60,133 nt of DNA from a virus, in IMG/VR virus record IMGVR_UViG_3300013111_000391, positions 1-60,133 of that record. One strand, written 5' to 3'. The position numbers and the translations under genes were made by a program. The notes beneath the pieces are model-generated. The model worked only from the letters and a program-made list of their open reading frames with translations, was not told where the DNA came from and made no database searches. Each line of letters begins with the position of its first letter. Position 1 is the first letter of the stretch. Shown here in pieces: positions 1-7,458 of this stretch.

Positions 1-174
1 GGATCAGCAGGATCTTCTGGTGATGATGGAACTTCTGGTTCAGCAGGATCAGCAGGCAGTACAGGTTCGGCAGGTTCAGCGGGCACAACAGGTTCCGCAG
101 GGTCCGCAGGGTCCGCAGGTTCGACTGGATCTTCTGGATCCTCTGGAACATCCGGTGCCGATGGTTCAGACGGT
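1..174 (+). repeat. Collagen-like Gly-X-Y coding repeat, block 1
   Basis: About 58 residues of Gly-Ser-Ala, Gly-Ser-Thr, Gly-Ser-Ser and related triplets, encoded by repeated ggatcagca and ggttctgct-like units. It continues upstream of the window. Such blocks form trimeric stalks in phage fibres and readily change copy number by recombination. Confidence 0.8.
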
Positions 175-1416
175 GATAGTTATCAAACTACATCATCATC
201 AGAATTAACTATTGGTACAGGATCAAAATCATTAACAGTTGATACAGGATTATCATATTCAATTGCACAAACTGTTTTGATTGCTTATGATGGTTCTAAT
301 ACTATGGAAGGGTCTGTTACATCTTACACTGCAGGTACAGGTGCTTTAGTTATAAATGTAACAAGTGTTACTGGTTCTGGTACAGAATCATCTTGGGATG
401 TTAATCTTGCAGGAGCCTCTGGTGGCGATGGCACATCTGGTTCAGCAGGTAGTGCAGGTTCTTCTGGTTCAGCAGGTAGTGCGGGGTCGGCAGGCACAAC
501 AGGATCGACTGGTAGTGCAGGATCAACAGGATCAGCAGGATCATCAGGTACAACTGGTACATCTGGTTCTTCTGGAGCAGATGGTGTTATTGGTACATCT
601 GGTTCTTCTGGAACAGATGGTGGTGCAGGTTTTGACTATCGAAATTTAGCAACGACCGCCTATAGAGTTTCAACCTCGGGAAATAATTACATATTAAAAC
701 ATCCAGATGGAACACAACTATCAGGTAACAATCCTACAATAAGAATTAAAGCAGAACAAACAATATGTTTTTATCTTGAAGGTGTGTCGGCCAGTCATCC
801 ATTCGCAATAAGAAGTGCATCCGGTGATGCAAATGATTACAATACAGGTTTGGTGCATTTTGATGGAACATCGACATATGTGACTGGATCATCAGCACAA
901 GATAAGACATCAGGATATTTGTTTTGGACACCTCCACAAGCATTAGGTGGAACCACTTACAAATATCAGTGTATTAATCATGCATCTATGATAGGTGATA
1001 TTGAAATTAGTAGTATTCAAGGTGGTGCTACTGGTTTGCAAAATAGAGTATCCACTTCTGCTACAACAAGTTCAATTGCTGATGATGCTTCTGATAATAT
1101 ATCTGTAACAGGATATAATTCTTATGCTCTTCTTTCCGTACAGACTGATAGAGCCGCCTGGGTGACAGTATATTCATCATCTTCTGCAAGAACATCTGAT
1201 GCATCAAGAACTATTGATACTGATCCGGAACCTGGTAGTGGTGTAATTGTAGAAGTTGTAACAGATGCGGCTGATACTCAAATTATCACACCAGCGGCGG
1301 TTGGTTTTAATGAATCTACGAGTGATAGTGGTACGATTTATATGAAAGTTGTTAATTTGTCTGGTTCTACAAGTACAGTACAAGTTACACTTACAGTTCT
1401 AAAATTGGAGAACTAA
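1..1416 (+). CDS. Collagen-like tail fibre protein, 5' end cut off
   Basis: The frame is open from base 1, so the true start lies outside the window; the first in-frame candidate inside, TTG 277, is probably not real. Domains in order: a Gly-X-Y block, a beta-rich module with SELTIGTGSKSLTV and ending in SGTESSWDVNL, a second Gly-X-Y block, a cupredoxin-like segment (SHPFAIRS, then YQCINHASMIGDI) and a C-terminal module with VQTDRAAWVTVY. The beta module and the C-terminal module are familiar from tail fibres of marine T4-like phages. Role: distal virion fibre or host contact. It shares the TAATG junction with the protease gene downstream. The family is clear; the receptor is not. Confidence 0.85.
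   Translation, partial: GSAGSSGDDGTSGSAGSAGSTGSAGSAGTTGSAGSAGSAGSTGSSGSSGTSGADGSDGDSYQTTSSSELTIGTGSKSLTVDTGLSYSIAQTVLIAYDGSNTMEGSVTSYTAGTGALVINVTSVTGSGTESSWDVNLAGASGGDGTSGSAGSAGSSGSAGSAGSAGTTGSTGSAGSTGSAGSSGTTGTSGSSGADGVIGTSGSSGTDGGAGFDYRNLATTAYRVSTSGNNYILKHPDGTQLSGNNPTIRIKAEQTICFYLEGVSASHPFAIRSASGDANDYNTGLVHFDGTSTYVTGSSAQDKTSGYLFWTPPQALGGTTYKYQCINHASMIGDIEISSIQGGATGLQNRVSTSATTSSIADDASDNISVTGYNSYALLSVQTDRAAWVTVYSSSSARTSDASRTIDTDPEPGSGVIVEVVTDAADTQIITPAAVGFNESTSDSGTIYMKVVNLSGSTSTVQVTLTVLKLEN
412..627 (+). repeat. Collagen-like Gly-X-Y coding repeat, block 2
   Basis: 72 residues of Gly-X-Y triplets (GSAGSAGSS, GTTGTSGSS and so on). It is separated from block 1 by a globular module of about 79 residues. 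The two blocks share short DNA units and could recombine with each other. Confidence 0.8.
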
Positions 1417-3032
1417 TGAGTGAAGAAAAAGAATATATTGTTACTTTACATCGAAAAAAAGATGCAGAACAATTTTATGAAGAGATGGAGACCAATAAAT
1501 CTACTGAATCCATACCTTCTAAGAATTTTTATTGTGATAAGAGAAGAGAAATAAGCAGAAACACGCATTATTATATGACAGATGAAGAAGCCAGACAAAT
1601 TATGAATGATGATAGAGTGATGGCGGTAGAAGAACCTCCTGAAAATAGAGGTATTGAAGTAAGACCAGCATTTGAGTATGATAGTACAACTCATTTTGAC
1701 AAAGGTGGTTCAACGTCAAACTCTAAAGTTCAATGGGGTATTTTGAGATGTTGTTCTGGAATATCTTCATCGGCAGAATATGCAGGAAGTTGGTTGCCTC
1801 GATCAATAGTCAGTACAGGAAATGAAGAAGGTCAAAATGTCGATATAGTTATTGTTGATGGTTGTATTGATCCGGATCATCCAGAAATGGCTGTTAATTC
1901 TGATGGTACTGGCGGAACAAGAGTTGTACAGAGAAATTGGACCAGTTCTTATACATATACACCTTATGTTGATAGTGGAAATAGTAGTCGAACAAACGAT
2001 AACAATCATGGGTGTCATGTAGCAGGTACGGCGGCAGGTAACAGACAAGGTTGGGCAAGACAAGCAAACATTTATAATTTAAATCCATATGGTTCCGCTC
2101 CTACAAACATAAATTCTTCTTTAATCTTTGATTATATAAGAACATTTCATAATGGAAAAACAAATGGTAATCCAACAGTCGTAAATAATAGTTGGACGTA
2201 TATTGCTTATGATACATATCCTATTAGTACAGTTGTATATCGAGGAACAACATATAATAATGTCAGTCTGACCGATGGTAATGATTATGGTATAAATCAT
2301 GCAAACACAACTCATTGGTTAGTACACTCACGAGTTAGTGGTGTTGATGCAGACTTGACAGATTGTATAGATGATGGTATTATAGTTATTGGTGCCCATG
2401 GAAATTATAATATGAAAATAACTGCAAATACATCCGATCAAGATTATAATAATTATCTATATGATGGAGGATCGACAAAATTTTATTGTAAAGGGGGATC
2501 ACCAACACACTCTGCTGGCACTATTAGTGTAGGATCTGTATATAATGCATATACTGGTGGTTCAAGTAGAAATGATGCTACTGCCTATTACAGTAACAAA
2601 GGTGATAGAGTTGATGTTTGGGCACCAGGTAGTGCAATACAAAGTTCAGTTCATTCTGGTGGTGTAGCCGATGATAGAGATAGTAGTTATTATATAACAC
2701 AATATAATGGTACAAGTATGGCATCACCACAAGTTACTGGTATTGTAGCATGTGTAGTTGGTGTTTATAGAGATTTTACACAAGCAGATGTTTTAGATTA
2801 TTTAATTAGCAGATCAACATATGATCAACTATATGATTCTGGTTCAGCAGATCATGATAACACTTACAATTTGATGGGTGCACCTAATAGACATTTACAT
2901 TTTCATAGAGAACGTAAAATATCAGGTCATGTAACACCAGATGCAGATAGACGAATACGAGATACACATTCTACTTCTACAAGACAGACTTACCCTAGAA
3001 TGAAACGAAATTATTTGAGTGGAAACTCATAA
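1416..3032 (+). CDS. Subtilisin-like serine protease (peptidase S8), probable virion protein
   Basis: 538 aa. The catalytic triad is readable: Asp148 in DIVIVDGCID, His201 in NNHGCHVAGT and Ser434 in NGTSMASPQV. Asn330 in GAHGN is the likely oxyanion residue. Residues 1-100 look like an I9-type propeptide or adaptor (YIVTLHRKKDAEQFYEE, then DDRVMAVEE). No signal peptide is visible. The start overlaps the fibre gene stop (TAATG), so the two are probably expressed and assembled together. Likely roles are maturation of a fibre or degradation of a surface protein layer during infection; the position supports a structural role but the substrate is unknown. The last 50 residues are basic and unlike S8 proteins. 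Confidence 0.9.
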   Translation: MSEEKEYIVTLHRKKDAEQFYEEMETNKSTESIPSKNFYCDKRREISRNTHYYMTDEEARQIMNDDRVMAVEEPPENRGIEVRPAFEYDSTTHFDKGGSTSNSKVQWGILRCCSGISSSAEYAGSWLPRSIVSTGNEEGQNVDIVIVDGCIDPDHPEMAVNSDGTGGTRVVQRNWTSSYTYTPYVDSGNSSRTNDNNHGCHVAGTAAGNRQGWARQANIYNLNPYGSAPTNINSSLIFDYIRTFHNGKTNGNPTVVNNSWTYIAYDTYPISTVVYRGTTYNNVSLTDGNDYGINHANTTHWLVHSRVSGVDADLTDCIDDGIIVIGAHGNYNMKITANTSDQDYNNYLYDGGSTKFYCKGGSPTHSAGTISVGSVYNAYTGGSSRNDATAYYSNKGDRVDVWAPGSAIQSSVHSGGVADDRDSSYYITQYNGTSMASPQVTGIVACVVGVYRDFTQADVLDYLISRSTYDQLYDSGSADHDNTYNLMGAPNRHLHFHRERKISGHVTPDADRRIRDTHSTSTRQTYPRMKRNYLSGNS

Positions 3033-3038
3033 AAAAAC

Positions 3039-3067
3039 TTGACAATATGACAGTGTTACGTTATTAT
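3039..3067 (+). promoter_or_regulatory. Sigma70-type promoter, probably early
   Basis: TTGACA at 3039-3044 and TATTAT at 3062-3067 with an ideal 17-base spacer. It lies in the 78-base gap after the protease gene, 43 bases before the first small gene. It would drive the small-gene and tRNA block with host RNA polymerase. Confidence 0.75.
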
Positions 3068-3110
3068 ATGTTTGTAATGAGTTTTTAAACCTTAAACTAC
3101 GAAAGGTAAT

Positions 3111-3314
3111 ATGTCAGAAGAAATGGTCGCAAGACTGATTAGCGAATATCGTGCAGAAGCATATGCTACTGCAATGGCCGCACGAGATGTACATGCATCT
3201 ATTGATGCGGCGATGATTGAGTTTTGTGATGAAGTTATTGAGAGACATGGGCTTGAAGAAGCCGATGCAGTGGAAGTCACCAAGGCTTTCGTTGATGAAT
3301 ATAGTAACCTTTAA
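3111..3314 (+). CDS. Small acidic protein of unknown function
   Basis: 67 aa, Ala/Glu rich and predicted mostly helical. No family recognised. AAGG four bases before the ATG serves as ribosome site. It is the first gene after the consensus promoter, so it is probably an early host-takeover protein; that is inferred from position only. Confidence 0.7.
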   Translation: MSEEMVARLISEYRAEAYATAMAARDVHASIDAAMIEFCDEVIERHGLEEADAVEVTKAFVDEYSNL

Positions 3315-3328
3315 TTATAAATTTAAAA

Positions 3329-3568
3329 ATGTTTGATGTTAATCCATTCAAAAAACAATTGGATGTTCGTCATCTAATTCATGAAGACTATAAGTATGCC
3401 GCCATGGATTGGGACAGAACATGGTGGGTCTTTACACATAAACCTAATTGTGTAGATGATATGTGGGATTCAAAAGAAGGTCGTTCAGAAAAAATTGTTG
3501 AACGAGCAGTTGAGACCACAGATTGGCGTAGTTCACTTGTTGAACTTGAAACAATTATTGAGGACTAG
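3329..3568 (+). CDS. Small protein of unknown function
   Basis: 79 aa, rich in Trp (MDWDRTWWVF) and charged residues. No known motif or membrane segment. It follows the preceding gene by 14 bases and ends 12 bases before tRNA-Arg, so it belongs to the same early-type transcript. Confidence 0.65.
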   Translation: MFDVNPFKKQLDVRHLIHEDYKYAAMDWDRTWWVFTHKPNCVDDMWDSKEGRSEKIVERAVETTDWRSSLVELETIIED

Positions 3569-3580
3569 TAGTGGGCATGT

Positions 3581-3655
3581 GCCCCGATAGTTAAATGGAT
3601 ATAACAGTAGACTTCTAATCTTCTATTTCAGGTTCGATTCCTGGTCGGGGTACCA
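3581..3655 (+). tRNA. tRNA-Arg (anticodon TCT)
   Basis: Acceptor arms GCCCCGA and TCGGGGT pair (one G-U), the T-arm is GGTTCGATTCC, and CCA is encoded. The anticodon loop CTTCTAA gives TCT at 3614-3616, reading AGA, a frequent Arg codon in this AT-rich window. The anticodon stem has one T-T mismatch. The final A of CCA is the first base of the next gene's ATG. Confidence 0.9.
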
Positions 3656-3849
3656 TGATTGTACAAGGTATAGCAAACAAAGTAGTACAAACAGTTGTGT
3701 CTAGAAAAATTGCTAATAAGATTTATCCTGTTATTGATAAATCTGATCCTGGTTATGTTGTAGAAATTACAAAAGTTGTTTGGATTCCTACTAAATACCC
3801 GAAAGCAATTGGTTATGACAGGTACGGTAGATATACATTTGATAAATAA
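3655..3849 (+). CDS. Small basic protein of unknown function between tRNAs
   Basis: 64 aa. It begins on the last base of tRNA-Arg and stops immediately before tRNA-Thr, so it fills the gap exactly. The C-terminal part (IPTKYPKAIGYDRYGRY) is aromatic and basic. No ribosome site is available except within the tRNA 3' end, so translation would follow tRNA processing or be weak. No family recognised. Confidence 0.5.
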   Translation: MIVQGIANKVVQTVVSRKIANKIYPVIDKSDPGYVVEITKVVWIPTKYPKAIGYDRYGRYTFDK

Positions 3850-3925
3850 GCCAGCGTAACTCAATTGGTAGAGTAGCACACTTGTAATGTGAAAGTTGGG
3901 GGTTCAATTCCTCTCGCTGGCTCCA
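3850..3925 (+). tRNA. tRNA-Thr (anticodon TGT)
   Basis: GCCAGCG pairs perfectly with CGCTGGC, the discriminator is T, and CCA is encoded. The loop CTTGTAA puts TGT at 3883-3885. The T-arm is GGTTCAATTCC. It starts on the base after the upstream stop codon. Confidence 0.92.
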
Positions 3926-3940
3926 AAATAAATATAAACA

Positions 3941-4081
3941 ATGGCAAAATCAGTAGGTACATACGTAAGAAAAAAGTTAAAGAGGTATAAGAGAACTTCT
4001 ATTGGAAAGTCTCGATGGTCGAGACCTAAAAATAAAAATAAGAGAGGTAATTGGAAACGATATCGTGGCCAAGGAAGATAA
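3941..4081 (+). CDS. Very basic 46-residue protein
   Basis: 46 aa, about 40% Lys/Arg, ending in RGNWKRYRGQGR. Similar short Arg/Lys proteins ending in YRGQGR occur in T4-like cyanophages as far as I recall, so it is probably conserved and may bind nucleic acid. It lies 15 bases after tRNA-Thr. Confidence 0.6.
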   Translation: MAKSVGTYVRKKLKRYKRTSIGKSRWSRPKNKNKRGNWKRYRGQGR

Positions 4082-4178
4082 AGATTTTTATTTTGAAACT
4101 TTATGTGAGTATAAACGTCCTGATGGTACCAGGGGGTGGATAATAACTGTTAAACCTAAACCCAAAAAGGAAAAATGA
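4065..4178 (+). CDS. Possible 37-residue GTG-start overlapping gene
   Basis: A GTG start inside the 3' end of the basic protein gene opens a frame of 37 codons (VAKEDKDFYFE to PKPKKEK). It ends in an ATGA overlap with the next gene. It exactly bridges a stretch otherwise without a gene. Charged and hydrophilic, no family. It may serve mainly to couple translation of the next gene. Moderate to low certainty. Confidence 0.4.
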   Translation: MAKEDKDFYFETLCEYKRPDGTRGWIITVKPKPKKEK

Positions 4179-4408
4179 AGGGTAGACAGGGAAAACGCAT
4201 GAGGCAGGAAAATGCCTTGAAACGTACAGAGACACAACTTGCTCTGTATAAAACCGGACTCAAAGATCAGCAGGATGAGGTCAAGAGAGCCAAGAAAGAG
4301 AAAGATAAGCCAAATCTTTCTCTTGCACAAGAGTGGGTCAAAACTCTCACAAAGAAGATTGAGAGAGCAGAGACTACAATTCGCAATACCCAAGCAAATC
4401 TTAGATAA
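4175..4408 (+). CDS. Small coiled-coil protein
   Basis: 77 aa, almost entirely charged helix (QLALYKTGLKDQQDEV, then EWVKTLTKKIERAETTIRN) with heptad-like hydrophobic spacing. No catalytic motif. It ends six bases before tRNA-Asn. Function unknown; the composition suits a small scaffold or nucleic-acid-binding coiled coil. Confidence 0.6.
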   Translation: MKGRQGKRMRQENALKRTETQLALYKTGLKDQQDEVKRAKKEKDKPNLSLAQEWVKTLTKKIERAETTIRNTQANLR

Positions 4409-4414
4409 TCATAC

Positions 4415-4489
4415 TCCTCGGTAGTTCAGTGGTAGAACGGTAGACTGTTAATCTGCTTGTCGTAGGTTCGAATCCTGCCCGAGGAGCCA
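4415..4489 (+). tRNA. tRNA-Asn (anticodon GTT)
   Basis: TCCTCGG pairs with CCGAGGA, discriminator G, CCA encoded. The loop CTGTTAA gives GTT at 4447-4449. The T-arm GGTTCGAATCC is canonical. Only three bases separate it from tRNA-Pro, so the two are probably co-processed. Confidence 0.93.
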
Positions 4490-4492
4490 CAT

Positions 4493-4569
4493 CGGAGCGT
4501 AGTTCAATCTGGTAGAATGCATGGTTTGGGTCCATGTGGTTACAGGTTCAAATCCTGTCGCTCCGACCA
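4493..4569 (+). tRNA. tRNA-Pro (anticodon TGG)
   Basis: CGGAGCG pairs with CGCTCCG, discriminator A, CCA encoded. The stem ATGG/CCAT encloses the loop TTTGGGT with anticodon TGG at 4527-4529. The T-arm is GGTTCAAATCC. Confidence 0.92.
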
Positions 4570-4581
4570 GGAATAAATATT

Positions 4582-4854
4582 ATGAAGTACAATGAACGTC
4601 AAATAATACAACATCTTGAAGATTATATTGATAGCACCTATTCTCAACATTATACGAAAGGTGATTTTCAGATACAAGATTTGTTTGAGCATATAGATAT
4701 TGCGGAAGAATTTTGTAGAGGTGCCGCAATTAAATATCTTATTCGTTTCGGTAAGAAAGAGGGTAAGAATGAAAAAGACCTCCTCAAGTGTTTGCATTAT
4801 GTTATATTAATGTATCATTATTGTGGTTTTGACAAAAAATTAATACAGGAGTAA
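4582..4854 (+). CDS. DUF3310-like small protein
   Basis: 90 aa from ATG 4582; an in-frame start at 4534 lies inside tRNA-Pro and is rejected. The core FCRGAAIKYLIRFGKKEG followed by DLLKCLHYVILM matches the pattern of phage DUF3310 proteins (CxGnaiKYlwR.g.K.g..Dl.Ka.wyl). Those are small all-helical proteins often near nucleotide-metabolism genes, and no activity is established that I can name. It is followed one base later by the next gene. Confidence 0.6.
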   Translation: MKYNERQIIQHLEDYIDSTYSQHYTKGDFQIQDLFEHIDIAEEFCRGAAIKYLIRFGKKEGKNEKDLLKCLHYVILMYHYCGFDKKLIQE

Positions 4855-4855
4855 A

Positions 4856-5164
4856 ATGGCTGAAAATACTGGCGGAAGTGAAGAAAAAAGCAGAGAAGAA
4901 AAATATGCTTATTTTGCAAATAGATATCAAATAATGGTCGAAGATGTAAATGGTAAAAAATGTGCTATGCAACAACCATTTGAAACTTTGGAAGAGGCTA
5001 AACAAGAAATCGGACCAATACATCAAAGACATCCGTATAAAACAATTATGCATGGTGAAGATGTTTACATGGTGTGGCAAACTTTAAGAATATATAAAAG
5101 AACAGATGTATATCCATATAAATGTGATTATAATACAATATATTATGAAGAGGTTTCAACATAA
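4856..5164 (+). CDS. Hypothetical protein
   Basis: 102 aa. The N-terminal 16 residues are hydrophilic; the rest contains a compact alpha/beta-looking segment (YQIMVEDVNGKKCAMQQ, then ETLEEAKQEIG). No family recognised. GGAG four bases upstream (in acaGGAGtaaaATG) is a good ribosome site. It is the last gene before the late promoter. Confidence 0.65.
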   Translation: MAENTGGSEEKSREEKYAYFANRYQIMVEDVNGKKCAMQQPFETLEEAKQEIGPIHQRHPYKTIMHGEDVYMVWQTLRIYKRTDVYPYKCDYNTIYYEEVST

Positions 5165-5180
5165 TTCAATTTTTTGAGTA

Positions 5181-5188
5181 TATAAATA
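5181..5188 (+). promoter_or_regulatory. T4-type late promoter TATAAATA
   Basis: An exact TATAAATA octamer, the T4-like late consensus, in the 96-base intergenic gap ahead of the lysis hydrolase. It needs a phage sliding clamp and late sigma in T4-like systems. Placement before a lysis gene fits late expression. Confidence 0.75.
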
Positions 5189-5260
5189 CATCTACAAACA
5201 TTTTTACTATGTTTTATTTGTTGACTATTTGAAATGGATTTCAAAACTAACGGAGTATAT

Positions 5261-5854
5261 ATGGGATTTTTCCAGAAAATCCTCTGTATATTGACTGCAC
5301 TCGCAATCTATCCAGCCACCATCGTAATTCCAAAACAAGATACCCTTGATAGGCAATTTTTCGTTCCAAAAAAAGAACGAATAATAGAGATTAGACAATA
5401 TGAGTCAATTGCAGAGAGAGAAAAACAAATTTCATGTCTACAAAAGAATGTTTATTTTGAGGCGGCAGTTGAATCAACTGCAGGTAAATTGGCAGTCGCA
5501 CATGTGACCTATAACAGAGTTAAAAACAAGTATTTTCCAAATTCATTTTGTGATGTGATTTATCAAGGAAAACATTATTCAACTGGACACCCAGTGAAAG
5601 ATAGATGCCAATTTTCCTGGTATTGTGATGGAAAGCATGATATACCATATCCAGGTCCTACTTGGGAAAGTACACAAGAATTAGCATCATGGTTTTATGA
5701 CAATAAAGACACCATGAGAGATATTACTGATGGTGCTTTATACTATCATGCAGATTATATTCCAAATCCTAAATGGGCAGTTTCTAAAAAAACACAAAAA
5801 ACAGTACAGATAGATACACATATATTCTATGCAAGAAAAGACTTTATGTTTTAA
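5261..5854 (+). CDS. SleB-type cell wall hydrolase (endolysin)
   Basis: 197 aa from ATG 5261, chosen over ATG 5234 because GGAG sits five bases upstream and the protein then starts with a hydrophobic segment (residues 2-23, FFQKILCILTALAIYPATIV). That segment could be a signal peptide or signal-arrest-release anchor. The catalytic domain (residues 59-190) shows CLQKNVYFEAAVES with Glu67 and Glu71, AVAHVTYNRV, and CQFSWYCDG, all hallmarks of the SleB/CwlJ hydrolase family that cleaves peptidoglycan glycan strands. It should act in the periplasm at lysis. The late promoter upstream agrees. Confidence 0.88.
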   Translation: MGFFQKILCILTALAIYPATIVIPKQDTLDRQFFVPKKERIIEIRQYESIAEREKQISCLQKNVYFEAAVESTAGKLAVAHVTYNRVKNKYFPNSFCDVIYQGKHYSTGHPVKDRCQFSWYCDGKHDIPYPGPTWESTQELASWFYDNKDTMRDITDGALYYHADYIPNPKWAVSKKTQKTVQIDTHIFYARKDFMF

Positions 5855-5870
5855 ATTATAATGGAGCATT

Positions 5871-6872
5871 ATGAAAAAAGGTGACGTGGATATACCACAA
5901 CATACTCCTGGTAATATGGCTGAAAACTCCATGGGTGGAACTGAACTTCTGACCATGGAGTTATTCAAGAGACTTCCTGAAGAATACAAAGACTATTTTC
6001 AATTCATTATTTCTCGCAAATATGAACTTGAAGATAAGCCTCGTTTATACTGGCTTCATGATTTGGCATTAGATCCCGTTCATAGTTTTTTGACAGAACC
6101 TAATGGTATATCTTTATTTGAGAAGTTAGTGTTCGTCAGTCATTGGCAACAACAACAATTTAATACTCTTCTCAAAATACCATACTCAAAAGGTGTCGTA
6201 ATTAAAAATGCGATTGATCCAATTGTGTATCATGCCAAGCCAAAAGACGGTCCTTTACAATTGATGTATTGTTCTACTCCTCAAAGAGGACTTGATGTTT
6301 TATATGGTGCATTAAGTCTACTTGACAGAGATGATTGGCATCTACATGTATATTCTAGTTATTCGTTATATGGATGGAAACAAAATGATGAACCATTCAA
6401 ACCATTATTTGAAAAAATAGAAGAACATCCAAATATGACAAATTATGGTGCAGTTCCTTATGATGAGTTACGAGAAGCATGGAAAAAGATGCATATATTG
6501 GCGTATCCATCAACGTGGCAAGAAACATCATGTCGAGTAGCAATGGAAGCAATGTCGGCCCATTGTGCCGTAGTTACATCTAATTGGGGTGCATTACCAG
6601 AGACATGTGGTGAATATGGCTACATGTACACGTATACAGAAGATAAACAAGAACACGCAGTTCGCTTTGCTGATGAACTTGAAGATGTAATGGATGAGTA
6701 TTGGTCTGACAAAGTGCAGAAAAATCTTGACAATGCACAAGAATATGCGTATACTCATTATAGTTGGTCAAAACGCATTTCGCAATGGACCTATTTTCTT
6801 GATAACCTCAAGTATGAGATTGAATATGACAAAACGTTTGAAGAAAAAACCAGGACGCCCGAAGATCAGTAA
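5871..6872 (+). CDS. GT-B glycosyltransferase, GT4-like
   Basis: 333 aa. Visible motifs: N-terminal NSMGGTELLTMEL, linker VVIKNAIDP, and the C-terminal nucleotide-sugar site YPSTWQETSCRVAMEAM, an E-x7-E signature of retaining GT4 enzymes, followed by CAVVTSNWGALPE. Glycosyltransferases of this type are common in marine T4-like phages, where they may modify phage DNA, virions or host glycans; the acceptor here is unknown. GGAG lies four bases before the start. The 3' end overlaps the next gene by 47 bases. Confidence 0.85.
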   Translation: MKKGDVDIPQHTPGNMAENSMGGTELLTMELFKRLPEEYKDYFQFIISRKYELEDKPRLYWLHDLALDPVHSFLTEPNGISLFEKLVFVSHWQQQQFNTLLKIPYSKGVVIKNAIDPIVYHAKPKDGPLQLMYCSTPQRGLDVLYGALSLLDRDDWHLHVYSSYSLYGWKQNDEPFKPLFEKIEEHPNMTNYGAVPYDELREAWKKMHILAYPSTWQETSCRVAMEAMSAHCAVVTSNWGALPETCGEYGYMYTYTEDKQEHAVRFADELEDVMDEYWSDKVQKNLDNAQEYAYTHYSWSKRISQWTYFLDNLKYEIEYDKTFEEKTRTPEDQ

Positions 6873-7458
6873 AGACGATCACAGACCAAAGAAAAAACGT
6901 ACTCGCAATATTACGGAAGAACAACGTGAAGTATTGCGACAACGTATGGCTGAAATGCGTAAGAAACGCAAACCTGCCGAGTATAAAAATATTCATCATA
7001 CTGTATTGTCTAAACCAGAGAATGACAAACTTTCTATGAAGAATGTCAAAGCATGGATCAAAGAAGCCAAAGAAGATGCGGCGGCTCATGCTAAGAATGC
7101 TCGTGGTCGGGGTATTACACCACAAATTCAACAACGTGAAATGGCAATGTCGGAGTCTAAAAAAGCATACGTGAGACAGATGGAGCATTATCTCAAGACT
7201 GGTGATTGGATTGCTCAATTCATGGGCACAAAAGAGAATGAACTAACACAATGGAAGTGTCTTGCAATGGCATATAATGCTGATGGCACTCCAAAACGTA
7301 CTATTGGTGTTTGGTATCCTGACATTCGCATGACATGGACTAAGGAGATGGAAGACGGTAATTTTGAATTTGACAATGACCAAGAAGTGTCGTATGATGA
7401 AACCATTTCAATCACAGATATTAATTTTAGGAATAACGAACATAAACTTGCCTTATGA
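6826..7458 (+). CDS. Basic hypothetical protein
   Basis: 210 aa from ATG 6826; the upstream alternative at 6694 would overlap the glycosyltransferase gene by 179 bases. The first 60 residues are strongly basic (KRLKKKPGRPKISKDDHRPKKKR, an AT-hook-like KPGRPK element), then a charged helical region, then a domain with TGDWIAQFMG and IGVWYPDIRMTW. The basic start suggests nucleic-acid binding. It overlaps the RNase H start by ATGA, so it sits in the replication module. No family recognised. Confidence 0.7.
   Translation: MTKRLKKKPGRPKISKDDHRPKKKRTRNITEEQREVLRQRMAEMRKKRKPAEYKNIHHTVLSKPENDKLSMKNVKAWIKEAKEDAAAHAKNARGRGITPQIQQREMAMSESKKAYVRQMEHYLKTGDWIAQFMGTKENELTQWKCLAMAYNADGTPKRTIGVWYPDIRMTWTKEMEDGNFEFDNDQEVSYDETISITDINFRNNEHKLAL

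Noticed and set aside
1-650. CRISPR-like or intergenic repeat array
   Set aside because: The repeats are in frame Gly-X-Y codons of an open fibre gene with no spacer structure.
746-2315. Minus-strand reading frames opposite the fibre and protease genes
   Set aside because: They are opposite strong coding frames with clear domains and show no motif or ribosome site of their own.
4534-4581. N-terminal extension of the DUF3310-like gene
   Set aside because: It would start inside tRNA-Pro; ATG 4582 begins the conserved-looking part.
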